In this document: positions 24,145-34,043 of the stretch, one piece after another | How positions within the stretch are numbered: the stretch's first letter is position 1 | Layout: every line of letters begins with the position of its first letter | Source of the DNA: Talinum fruticosum | Lineage: Eukaryota > Streptophyta > Magnoliopsida > Caryophyllales > Talinaceae | Assembly: GCA_021018815.1 (NCBI GenBank) | Contig: JAITYX010000005.1 | Coordinates: forward strand, 7,845,501-7,909,500 | DNA: 64,000 nt | Direction of reading: 5' to 3' | Notes under the pieces: generated by a model | What the model was told of the DNA's origin: nothing | The model's input: the letters and a program-made list of their open reading frames with translations, nothing else | Database searches by the model: none | Position numbers and translations under genes: made by a program

Positions 24145-25158
24145 GCCAAAGTGACCACTCTTCCGTTTAGGCATTCGAAGCAATTTGACCCAAACCTTGG
24201 CACTTGTAGCACCTTCGATTGGCATTAGAATTAGAGGGAGGTTTAGGCACATTAGGGACAGATCGGTTAGTAGGTTGTTTTGTGGAGATAGGGTTCTTTT
24301 GTGGAGTTGGTTGGGTCCTCCCTTGTAAAAAGGGTGGGTTCTTTTGTGGGGCTATTTTTGGTGGTTCTCTTCGGGCAAAGCGAGTCATCCTTTGCTGTTC
24401 AACCTTACGTGCCAAATCACATACTTCATCAAACGTAGAGTATTGTTGCAACTCCATTATTTGAGTATATTTCGGATCAAGGCCACCAAGGTACCTCACA
24501 ATGGTTTGATCCTCATTTTCTTGAATGTCACACTTGATTAATAATATTTCAAATTCATGTGTATACTCCCGTACACTCATGCTGCCTTGGTGTAGGTTGT
24601 GAAGTTGCGAGTAGCTATCTTGGATGTAAGTTGGGGACAAGAAACGAGCCTTGAGTTTGGACCTCATTTTTTCCCAATTTTTGATCTTAAACTTCCTTTT
24701 TCGTACTCTATTGTGGACTAGATTCTACCACGAAGTGGTAGTAAATCCCCGAGTTTGAGGGCTACAAGCTTTACCTTCTTATCTTCGGGCACATCCTTGT
24801 AGTAAAAAATCCTCTCTACGGTTCTTAGCCAATCCAAGAATTCATCAGGATTTAAACATCCTTCAAATTTTGGGATTTCCACTTTGAAGTCATGAGAATG
24901 GTGCTTAAGATGCCTATAACCTCTTCTTGATCTCCTCTCACTAGGATCATTCAAGGAAGCAAATGGATTATCCTCACCATCATCTTCATTGGAGCTAGGT
25001 GCACTCCTAGAGTGTTGATATACACTCCTCAATTGATCATGCCTTTTCTTCGTGGATTTTCCAAGCTGCTTCCATAGATATTCATTTTGAGTTCTCAACT
25101 CCTTATGGCTCCTCATAAGCATTTCAAACCGTTCTTCCAAGGACATGTCAGCACTCAT
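24145..25158 (-). pseudogene. C' gag
   Basis: The ATG at 25,158 opens M-S-A-D-M-S-L-E-E-R-F-E-M-L-M. The first 146 residues are open (to 24,718) and include S-N-E-D-D-G-E-D-N-P-F-A-S and F-L-D-W-L-R-T-V-E-R-I-F. After a break near 24,700 a 166-residue piece (24,667-24,167) covers S-V-R-E-Y-T-H-E-F and the zinc knuckle C-Y-K-C-Q-G-L-G-Q (His changed to Gln), ending at S-N-A-stop. Pol continues in the -1 frame. The gene is split from its PR by A'. Confidence 0.85.
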
Positions 25159-25277
25159 GTTGTGACCGAATTTTTTTTTTTTTTGGTTTTTGGCTGTTTG
25201 TGTTTGAAGTTATGGGATGTCTTTAGGATTGAAGGGGTCTTGGCCAGGAGGATAGCCAATAGCTCCGATACCAAATA

Positions 25278-26321
25278 TGATGTATCCCTTTAGGGAGAGA
25301 ACAATCTGGCCATAAATGAGCTAAGAGGGCTAGTTTTTGTGTACAAGAAAGTGGGGAAATGAGGGTTTTTAGTATCTAACAAACCGAGTAAATAAGCAAC
25401 TATAATAAGAGTACTAAAGCCAAGCAAAATCAGCACCAATCATGAGCACCAAAATATAAAACACAAAGGGATAGATTCCAAGTCTTCAATGTATAAGAAA
25501 TTACTACCATTGACTACTTGAGGCACCGAGGGGTGGGTTGGATAAGAAACGCCACCAGCTTGCTCCAAGGACTTGATAGAACACCACTTAGCTAGCCACG
25601 CTAAGATAAGCAATCAAGAATTTGGGGAGAAGAGCACTTAGCTCACTCGGTTTTCTCATTCATTCTCAACTGCCTATTACAACCGAGTATGGCCACTATT
25701 TATAGTGCCCTAAAGAGATAAAGCTAAGCATATTCTAATGGCCATTAGAGGTTTTACATGATCAAGGGATGAGATTACACTAAGCAAAGAGAATAATACA
25801 CAAAAGATGCTTCAGCCAAGAGGGAACTTGTGGACACTATTCATGGTGTAATTCTAGCCAAGTATTTTATTTCCTCTTCTTCAAGCTTCACTTTGATTTG
25901 CTCTAACATTTGATTCCCTTTTTCAAATCAAGTGAATTCGGGGTCTCTAGAAACCTTTTCATGCCAACTATGCAACCATCATGCTAGTCAATTCAATTGA
26001 CCTTCCGAGCATAGACTTTTAGGCCTTTAAAGTCAAACGTGCAGCAGTTGCTCCAAAACTATCTTTTATGCTTGTTTTGACATTTCTAGCCTTTCCCCTT
26101 GTTATTTCTGGTTCTACTCCTAGGGACCATTTATTGGCATCATCATAGTCTTAGCATAAGGAGTTTTAGGGCTCTCCCAACCCATAGTCGGCTTGCACAA
26201 CTCGAACCGAATGGGTAATTTAGAAGCCTAAAGTTGATCACCTCTCAAAGATAGCTCCTCTTGTACTTTAGCCATCAAGCCATGACCCTTAGTAGCCTGC
26301 TCGGTAGGGCGATCTCCATCA
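25278..26321 (-). repeat. C' 5' LTR
   Basis: 1,044 bp, TGATGTATCCC to ATCTCCATCA, next to the primer-binding site complement (ctccgataccaaata, 25,263-25,277). On the right it meets plus-strand B integrase directly, at ctacct. Confidence 0.87.
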
Positions 26322-27165
26322 CTACCTAAAGGAATTTACACTCCACTACCCGTCCCAACTCAGCCCGGGTGGATGTAAGTCCGGATTTCATTCTAGGTCT
26401 ACCTCGGACTCGAAGGGGAAATATTCTATTCTAGTGATCGTTGATAGATTTTCCAAGATGGCTCACTTCATTGCTTGCAACAAATCCAATGATGCTACAC
26501 TGGTTGCTGACCTATACTTCAAGGAAGTGGTGAGACCGCATAGGATCCCAAGGACAATGGTCTCGAGATAGAGAGATGCAAAGTTTCGAATCACTTCTAG
26601 GTTACCCTTTGGTCAAACCGAGGTTACTAACGGAACTTTGGGAGTCCTACTCGAACATTGATGAAGTCAAATACCAAGGCGTGGGATCAACTTCTTCAAC
26701 ATGTTGAGTTCGCTTACAATGGCACGCCAAGCAAGACTACCAATGTTTCTCCATTCAAGGTTGTTTATGGTGTGGAGCCTCTGTCACCACTTGATCTTAC
26801 CCCAAGAGCTTTTGATGGGAAGCCACATACCGATGATGTGAAAAGAGTTGCTCCAATTCAGGAGTTGTATAAGAAAGCCTAAATTGAGCAAGCTTATCCG
26901 AGCTACAAGGCTAGCGCTAACAAAACCCATAGAAAGGTGGTTTTTCAACCATGAGATCTCATTTGGATCCATTTGAGAAAGGAGCCGATGCCGAGGGCGG
27001 ATGGTCCATTTGAAATGCTTGAAAGAATCAATGACAATGTGTACAAGGTGAACTTGCCCGGAGACTACAATGTCTTAGCCACTTTCAATGTTGTTGACTT
27101 ATCTCCCTACTTGGAAGATAACTCACTCGATAATTTGAAGGCGAATTCTTTTCAAGTCGGGAGGA
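26322..27165 (+). pseudogene. B integrase C-terminal half (unit preceding B2)
   Basis: Begins inside the IN segment Y-T-P-L-P-V-P-T, where C' inserted, and runs to the end of the polyprotein. It contains [26 protein letters not shown] (open 26,658-26,882), and a C-terminal piece open 26,973-27,185 with P-F-E-M-L-E-R-I-N-D-N-V-Y-K-V-N-L-P. Several frameshifts and a stop near 26,880 break it. A purine tract (gtcgggagga) leads straight into the LTR at 27,166. Confidence 0.82.
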
Positions 27166-27612
27166 TGATGGGGAGAACACCCTAAGCCAAACTCTAATTA
27201 GTGGCGAGCTCTTTTCACCCACAAAATTCCCTTTTGCTTGTCTAATTAGTGGTTTAATTAGGTTGTGTTTTGAAGAGTCTAGCTTATACCTAGAGTGGTG
27301 ATATTTGTATTTATACCTAGAGTGGTGATATTTGTATTTATACCTAGAGTGGTGATATTTGTATCTCTAAGTGTACTTAGCGCCCTAGTTTATCCTTGGT
27401 GGTGATATCTCGTATCCTTGGGTATTTGAGTTTTATCTTGTTCTTGTTATTTTAGTGCTGGTTACCTTGTTAATAATCCCCTCTCGAGTGATTAGCCTAG
27501 TTCTTGTTATCTACAATTTTATTGGTCATTTCGAGTCCTTTCGAGTCACTCGGAATTGTGTTTTGCGTACTCTATTTACGGGATCGGTGTAGCATTGCAT
27601 CTTGGCACATCA
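27166..27612 (+). repeat. B LTR, internally deleted, shared by two B units
   Basis: 447 bp from TGATGGGGAGAA to CACATCA. It follows integrase and a purine tract (3' LTR position) and precedes a primer-binding site and gag (5' LTR position), so it serves both flanking units. Compared with the ~1-kb B1 LTR it lacks the central ~0.5 kb that carries the TATA-like box. It also contains a 27-bp triplication. Confidence 0.8.
27284..27364 (+). repeat. Three tandem copies of a 27-bp unit
   Basis: The unit ttatacctagagtggtgata(tttgtat) occurs three times head to tail with no or almost no change inside the B LTR. The B1 LTR has a single equivalent. This is a recent local expansion. Confidence 0.9.
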
Positions 27613-27720
27613 ATTTTGGTATCGGAACTTTGGAGCCTTTCCTAGGCTGAGCTTCCTTAACCCCCAAACACAACCTTTTAAGCCCAAGCACATCGGTCTA
27701 CAAAGAACCCATAAGCCGGA

Positions 27721-28335
27721 ATGAGTGGAAGCATAACACTCGGAGGAACATTTTGATATGCTCATGAACAACTATGATGAGTTGCGTGCTTAGATCATCT
27801 ATCCGAGAAAGCAACTTGAAGATATGATGAAACGAAGCGGCATGAGTTAAAGGAGTCACCACCAAGCTCACCACCTCATACCTACTCACATGGGGATGAT
27901 GATGATGGAGATAGCAATCCTTTTGCTTCTTCCAGTGAGCGTGAGCAAATAGGAGGAAGAAGAGGGAAAAGGCACTACCGAGCTCGGAATTTAAAGTTTG
28001 AAGGTTGCCTTAACCGAGATGAGTTTCTAGACTTGTTGCAAACGAGCAAGAGAATCTTTGATTACAAAGAGGTGAAGGATGAGGAGAAGGTAAAGCTTGT
28101 TGCTATCAAGCTCGGAGGGTTTGCCTCAACCTAGTGGGCAAATCTGGTGAAGAAGCGTGTTGTTCGGAGGAAACCCAAGATTAGAAGTTAAGAGAAAATG
28201 AGGTCTAAGCCGAAAGCCCGATTTCTACCCCCAACTTACATGCAGGACAACTCTTCTAAGTTACACAACTTACAATAAGGCCCGATGAGTGTGGAGGAGT
28301 ATACCAGGGAGTTTGAGAGGTTAATGATTAAATGT
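27721..28335 (+). pseudogene. B2 gag, part 1
   Basis: The ATG at 27,721 opens M-S-G-S in the family context. The coding that follows matches B1 gag in shifting frames: H-G-D-D-D-D-G-D, A-S-S-S-E-R-E-Q, A-R-F-L-P-P-T-Y-M-Q-D-N and E-E-Y-T-R-E-F-E-R. It ends at the AATGT target site (28,331-28,335), where H3 inserted. The next gag codons are found at 55,757. The primer-binding site ttttggtatcggaac lies at 27,614-27,628. Confidence 0.83.
28331..28335. repeat. Target site duplication AATGT (left copy, H3)
   Basis: AATGT precedes the left LTR end of H3 at 28,336. The same five bases follow its right LTR end at 55,757-55,761. Joining the flanks restores B gag in the context gattaaatg…gatc, as in B1 at 13,700. 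Confidence 0.88.
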
Positions 28336-29079
28336 TTATGTATCTTCCTAGGTTGACAACAATCTGGCCAGAAACGAGCTATACGAGTTGATTGTAGAAC
28401 AAGGTAGAGAGAGGGAAAAGGAGGGGTGTAAGTGTCTAGCGAACCAGCAAGCAAAACACTAGAATGTGCTATAAGAGTGAAAGCAAAGCATAATCTAATG
28501 GCCATTAGAGGCCTTACATGATCAAGGGATGTGATTATACTAAGCAAAGAGAATAATCCAAAAAGATGTTTCCAACAAGAGGGAACATATGAACACTATT
28601 CATGGTGCATTTCGGCTAAGTATTAGATTTCCTCTTCTCCAAGCTTCACTTTGATTGGCTCTAGAATTTGATTGCCTCCATCAAATGAAGTGATTTAAGA
28701 TTCTTTATAAATTTCCAGAAGTCAGCTTTGCACCCATGTAGCTTAACTTCTCAATTGACCCTCCGAGCATGGACGTTTTGAGCCTCAAAGTCGACGCGCA
28801 TGAATTGTTCCAAATGTAGCAGTTTGCTTGTTTTTCCTTTTCTAACCTCTTCTATTGTTATTTCTAGCTCTACTCGTTGGGACCTTTTATTGGTATCAAA
28901 ATGGTCTTGATAAAAGGGAGTTTTAGGGCTCTCCTAACCCATTGCCAACTTGCTCAACTTAAACCAGAATAGGCGACTTAGAAAGTCAAAGTTGATCCTT
29001 GCTCAAAGGTAGCTCCTCTTGTACTTTAGCTTGTGAGCCATGACCCTTAGTAGCTTGGTTAGTAGGAAGGTCTCCATCA
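28336..29079 (-). repeat. H3 3' LTR, internally deleted
   Basis: 744 bp, starting ttatgtatcttcc (TGATG mutated) and ending tctccatca, followed by the purine-tract complement tcctcctcttg (29,080-29,090). About 235 bp are missing at the junction aatgtgc/tataag near 28,469 compared with the 5' LTR (979 bp). Confidence 0.83.
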
Positions 29080-30989
29080 TCCTCCTCTTGTAGAGAAGAA
29101 TTTTCCATGAAATTCTCTACGGCGTCATCTTCAAAGTAAGGAGAGAGGTCAGCCATATTAAAGCTCGCCGAGACTCCATAATCTCCAGGAAAATCAATCT
29201 TATAGGTAGGGTCGTGCGAAAAAAACCGAAACCGAAAAACCGACCCGAAAACCGAAAACCGAACAAAAAAGCGGTTAATCGATAGATTTTTCTTAAATAA
29301 TCGGTTCGGTTAACCGAACCGAAAATTATTTTCGGTTTTGGTTCGGTTTCGGTTCGGAGAAATGAAAAATCGGTTAACCGTCGGTTAACCGAACCGAACC
29401 GAATTTTTTTTATAAAAAAATGAGTATAAATATATCTTATGGGTTAAGCCTAACTCTTTGAAAACCTAATTGCTCTGCTACTCTACTCGTTGCTCACCCC
29501 CTCTCGCACCTCTGTCTCTCCTCTCCTTTCCCCTCCCCTTCTCGCTCCCGTCGACCACTCCACCTGAGCATCCCGGCGCCGGCGTCGCGATGCCCGGTTT
29601 CTCTGTCCTCTTCACTCCTCTCCCAACTCTCTCTCTCCTCTTCTCTCCCTCTCTTCCATCAACATTCTTCATGACCCTCCCGGAGCCGACTTCAATTAAT
29701 TGCTTCCTTCCGTGCGGATCCGATCGCTTATGGCTACCGCTCGACGTTTTTGTCTTCTTTGCCCCTCCGATGTCCTTCTGCTCCAAGAGTTCGCCGGCCT
29801 TCTACAACAATCCTTTTTCTTCATCATCTGGCGCATGCTACTCGATTTTAATTTCGTAATTTTTTGTTTTTGCTTTTACTTTTGAATCGATTTGTGGATG
29901 TTGTTCATGCCTGGATCTTTGTACCGATGCTTGACAAATGCACAATTGGTTACGTTTTCTACATGATTTTGCTTGTTGGATTTTTTCGATTGTCACTTTT
30001 ACTTTTTATAATGGGTACCTATTAACTGACCCGAAAAGTCGATTAACCGGACATTTCGGTTCGGTTACGGATCAAATTTTTATCGAACCGAATTTTTCGG
30101 TTAACCGAAAATTTCGGTTCGGTTACTGGTTCAACTTTTTGATGAACCAAAAAGTCGGTTAACCGATTTTCGGTTAACCGAAATTCGGTTAACTCGACTT
30201 TGTACACCCCTACTTATAGGCATTGTTATTTATCCTCTCAAGCACCTCAAATGGCCCTTTAGCCCTTGGCATTAACTTGCTCTTTCTTTTGGAAGGAAAG
30301 TGCTCCTTCCATAGATGCACCCAAACTAGATCTCCAGGTTGAAAAACCTTCTTCTTTCTTCCCTTGTTAACTCTTTGCTTATGTGCAAGGTTGGTTTGCT
30401 CCATTTCGGCCCTTAATTTGTCATGCATATTATGCATTTCTTGCACTAGGTTTTCCATCCATTCCTCTCGTTGTTAAGTTTAGAGGAGTAAGTGGCTCAA
30501 CTCCATAGACTGTCTTGAAGGGACTCATTATATGCAAATTCTACATGAGCAAGTAGTTGATCCCAAGCTTTCACGTTGGTCTTCATCAAGACCCTCAAAA
30601 GCACTCCCAATGTTCGGTTTGTCACCTCGGTTTGTCCATTGGTTTGAGGATAACAAGTAGTACTAAATTATTGCTTGGTTCCCAATTTCTTCCAAAGAGT
30701 AATCCAAAAGTGGCTCAAGAACGTGCTGTCTCGATCTAAAACCATGGATTTGTAATGCCATAAAGTCTCACAAACTCCTTAAAGTACAAGTCGACCACAT
30801 CGATCGCATCATTCGTTTTGTTGCATGGAATGAAATGAGCCATCTTGGAGAAACGATCTACTACCACCAGAATTGAATCCTTCTTCCTTTGAGTCCTTGG
30901 CAAGCCTAGTATAAAGTCTAGCCTCACATCTTCCCATGGATGGTTGGGTGTAGAAAGAGGCATGTAGAGCCCTTGAGGAAGGGAGTGGG
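29080..30989 (-). pseudogene. H3 integrase C-terminal half, first copy
   Basis: Minus-strand IN, interrupted by the hAT-like element at 29,207-30,212. In reading order it holds [25 protein letters not shown] with a catalytic Asp (open 30,963-30,736), and the barrel L-V-W-V-H-L-W-K-E-H-F-P-S-K-R-K (open 30,458-30,210). D-L-S-P-Y-F-E-D-D follows past the insertion. A segment between the core and the barrel has decayed. It ends at 30,989 against a stub of family A LTR, at the same IN site that holds E4. Confidence 0.8.
29207..30212. mobile_element. hAT-like non-autonomous DNA transposon
   Basis: 1,006 bp flanked by the perfect 8-bp duplication CTTATAGG (29,199-29,206 and 30,213-30,220), the length typical of hAT elements. 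Terminal inverted repeats: left TAGGGTCGTGC, right complement TAGGGGTGTAC. The outer parts are dense in aaccgaa/cggttaaccg motifs, in both orientations. The centre (about 29,440-29,940) is different: C-rich, then T-rich like a 5' exon followed by an intron. It has an open frame of 129 residues (29,470-29,859) with no recognised domain. No transposase is present. Confidence 0.8.
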
Positions 30990-31210
30990 CGATGGACGGC
31001 TAAACAAGAAACCGTGAGTGTAGAGGAGTAGCGAACGATTAGGGAAAAGGAGTGGTTGAATGAGGGCTAAAAGAAATGTTTATAAAATATAGAATCAAGC
31101 TCCTTATGGATACAGTCACACCACCATAAGAACCTTAAGGCATCGAAGGCTAAGCCGGATATAGATAACACCACTAGCTAAACCTTTGAACTCAACCGAG
31201 CACCACTAAG
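30990..31210 (-). repeat. Stub of family A (E4-type) LTR
   Basis: About 221 bp matching the first bases of the E4 LTRs (cgatggacggctaaacaagaa…caccactaag), joined to IN at the E4 insertion site. It ends where integrase coding starts again. The shared bases gcat at the junction point to illegitimate recombination. Confidence 0.78.
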
Positions 31211-32027
31211 CATTGTCATTTATCCTTTTGAGCACCTTAAATGGACCTTCAGCCCTTGGCATCAACTTGCTCTTCCTTTTGGGAGGAAAACACTTCTTCC
31301 TCAGGTGCACCCAAACTAGATCTCCATGTTGAAAAACCTTCTTCTTTCTTCCCTTGTCAACTCGTTGCTTTTGTGCGAGATTGGTTTGCTCAATTATGCC
31401 GTTACTTTCTCATGCATATTCTAGATTTCATGCACTCTTTTGGCAGCCTCCATACTAGGCTTTCCATCCATGCCTCTCGGTGTTAAGTCTAGAGCTGTAA
31501 GTGGCTCAACTCTATAGACTATCTTAAAGGGACTTATGCCCATGGTCTTGCTTGGATCTCCATTGTATGCAAATTCAGCATGACCAAGAAGTTGATCCCA
31601 AGCTTTCATGTTGGCCTTGATCAAAGCCCTCAAAAGCACTCCCAACATTTGGTTCGTGACTTCGGTTTGTGCATCCGTTTGAGGATGACAAGTAGTACTA
31701 AATTGTAGCTTAGTTCCTAATTTCTTCTAAAGAGTAATCCAAAAGTGGCTCAAAATTTTGTTGTCTCGATCCGAAACCATGGATATTGAAATGCCATGGA
31801 GCCCAACAATTTCCTTGAAATATAAATCAGCCACATGAGTTGCATCATTTGTTTTGTTACATGGAATGAAATGAGCCATCTTAGAAAATCGTTCTACCAC
31901 CACCAGAATTGAATCATTGTTCCTTTGAGTCCTTGGAAAGCGTAGTATGAAGTCTAGACTCACATCTTCCTATGGCTGGTTGGGTGTAGGAAGAGGGGTG
32001 TAGAACCCTTGAGGAAGGGAGTGGCTT
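31211..32027 (-). pseudogene. H3 integrase C-terminal half, second copy
   Basis: Repeats the coding of 30,213-30,989: [12 protein letters not shown] (open 31,963-31,727), M-V-S-D-R-D-N-K with the second catalytic Asp, H-A-E-F-A-Y-N-G-D-P-S-K-T, and K-R-V-H-E-I. It is much closer to the H5 copy (60,840-61,510) than to the first copy. The duplication therefore probably came from recombination with an H5-like relative. It stops at ggct(t), the E4 insertion site. Confidence 0.82.
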
Positions 32028-32962
32028 TGATGGATAGGTAAACAAGAAACCGTGAGTGGAGAGGAGGAGTAGCAAACGGTTAGGGAAAATGAGTGGTTGA
32101 ATGAGTGCTAAAAGAAATGTTTGTCAAAGATAGAATCAACCTCCTTACGGATACGGTCATACCACCATAAGAACCTTAAGGCACCGAAGGGTAAGCCGGA
32201 TATAGATAACACCACTAGCTAAACCTTTGGACTCAACCGAGCACCACTAAGCATGCCAAGCTTAGATATAGCAATTGAGAATTTAAGAAGGAAGAGCATT
32301 AAGCTTGCTCGGTTTTCATTCAATATCCAAAGTTGTTTTTACATAACCGAATTTAATAAGGAGTATTTGTAATGCTTAAAGATTAAAGCTAAGCATAATC
32401 TAAAGGCTAAGAGTGTACGTACATGATCAAAGGGCAAGATTACACCATAGCTAACCTCTTGTCCAAGCTAGTTTTGGGAACATGTGGCCTGAAATGAATA
32501 GTGATTTTCGGCCAAGCATTCGTTTTCCCCTTGTGCAAGCTTGATTTTGGTTGGTCTAACACATGATTCTTCCCATTAGTAGTAGTGCTCTTTGATTCCT
32601 CTAGAATCTTCTTCAATGCTAGCAATGCACGTCTCTCCTAGGTGATCCGAGCATAAACCCTTCGATCTTGAAGTCAAACGGACATATTGTGCTCAAAATG
32701 CCTGGTTTAGGCTTTAGGTGTTTTTGGACCTCCTTGCTGATTATTTTGCTTCTACTTGCTTAAGCATTAATTATTTATGTACTAATTGTCATGGCAGGAC
32801 AATTCTCACAACCCTCCAAGCTGTAGTTCAGCTTGCATTACTTGGACCAGAATAGTAGTCTTTGGTGCCCAAAGTTGACCTCTACACAAGTTTATCTTTT
32901 CTTGTAACTTTATCAATAGTCCATGACTTTTGGCAGCTTGGCTCGGACGAAAACCTCCATCA
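32028..32962 (-). repeat. E4 3' LTR
   Basis: 935 bp, TGATGGATAGG to CCTCCATCA. In the element's sense the integrase reading frame continues from the purine tract into this LTR for 51 codons and ends at 32,806. Confidence 0.9.
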
Positions 32963-34043
32963 TTCTCCCCTTGTATGGAAGGATTTACCCTCAAATTCTC
33001 TAGTATATCATCCTCAAAATATGGAGATAAATCAGCAATGTTAAAGATTGCGGAGACCCCATATTCACCGGGTAGATCAATCTTGTAGGCGTTCTCATTC
33101 ATCTTCTCCAACACTTCAAACGGTCCATCAGCCCTTGGCATTAGTTTGTTGTTTCTCTTGGAAGGAAAGCGTTCCTTCCTTAAGTGTACCTACACATGAT
33201 CTTTGGGCTGGAAAACCTTCCTCCTTTTGCCCTTGTCAAACCTTTGTTTGTTGGCGGCATTGGTTAGCTCAATCTTTGCCTTCACTTTCTCATGCATTCT
33301 TTCGATTTTATGAACTCTTTTGGAAGCCTCTACATTGGGTTTCCCTTCCAAACCTCTCAGTGTCAAGTCTAAAGGAGTTAGTGGTTCAATTCCATAGACT
33401 ACCTTGAAGGGACTACCACCCGTGGCCTTACTTGGAGCTCCATTGTAAGCAAACTCAATGTAAGCAAGAAGTTGATCCCAAGCTTTCATATTGGTCTTGA
33501 TCAAAGTCCTCAAAAGTACTCCCAATGTTCAGTTATGACTTTGGTTTGCCCATCCATTTAAGAATGATAAACGGTGATAAATCTTAGCTTGGTCCCCAAC
33601 TTCTTCCAAAGAGTGATCCAAAAGTGGCTTAGAAACCGACTATCCCGGTAGGAAACTATGGACTTTGGTATACCATGTAGCCTTACAATCTTCTTGAAGC
33701 ATAAATCATCCACTTGAGTTGAATAATTGATTTTATTACATGGAACAAAGTGAGCCATTTTAGAGAAACGGTCTACCACCACTAGAATAGAGTCTTTGTT
33801 CCTTTGTGTCCTTGGTAGTCCCAAAATGAAGTCCATACTCACGTCCTCCCATGGTTGGTTGGGAGTTGGAAGAGGGGTGTAGAGCCCTTGAGGGAGGGAA
33901 TGGCTCTTTGATTCTTGACACACCATACACCTCTTGAAGATTTCTTGCACATCCTTCTCCATATTGGGCCAAAAATAATGCTCTCTAAGCATGCTCACCA
34001 TTTTGTTGATGCCAAAATGACCAGCCAAGGCTCCGTTGTGCAC
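32806..34043 (-). pseudogene. E4 integrase with LTR-encoded tail
   Basis: Three open pieces. The first (34,043-33,558) has the zinc-binding H-F-G…H-Y-F-W-P-N…C-M-V-C-Q and S-M-D-F-I-L-G-L-P. The second catalytic Asp is lost (V-S-Y-R-D for V-S-D-R-D). In the next piece (33,525-33,190) the Glu of Q-T-E-V is already replaced by Lys just upstream. F-A-Y-N-G-A-P-S-K-A-T follows. The last (33,141-32,806) runs P-F-E-V-L-E-K-M, D-L-S-P-Y-F-E-D-D, Q-G-E-N-D-G-G and then the tail K-S-H-G-L-L-I-K-L-Q-E-K without a break across purine tract and LTR border. Two of the three catalytic acids are gone. Confidence 0.88.

Larger units (their letters stand above)
9450..26321 (-). mobile_element. C', family C element split by A'
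   Basis: Minus-strand element made of a stub of 3' LTR (9,450-9,532), pol remnants (9,533-11,577), the inserted A' (11,583-24,144), gag (24,145-25,158) and a complete 5' LTR (25,278-26,321). The two halves rejoin exactly when A' and one copy of GCCAA are removed: the codons for T-L-A-E-Y-Q are split at 11,577/24,145. Its right end abuts plus-strand B integrase at ctacc (26,322). The matching left flank is lost, so its own target duplication cannot be seen. Confidence 0.82.

Noticed and set aside
29470..29859. 129-residue plus-strand open frame as a host gene
   Set aside because: Ser/Pro/Leu-rich, without any domain, inside a transposon with clear ends. At best a captured fragment.
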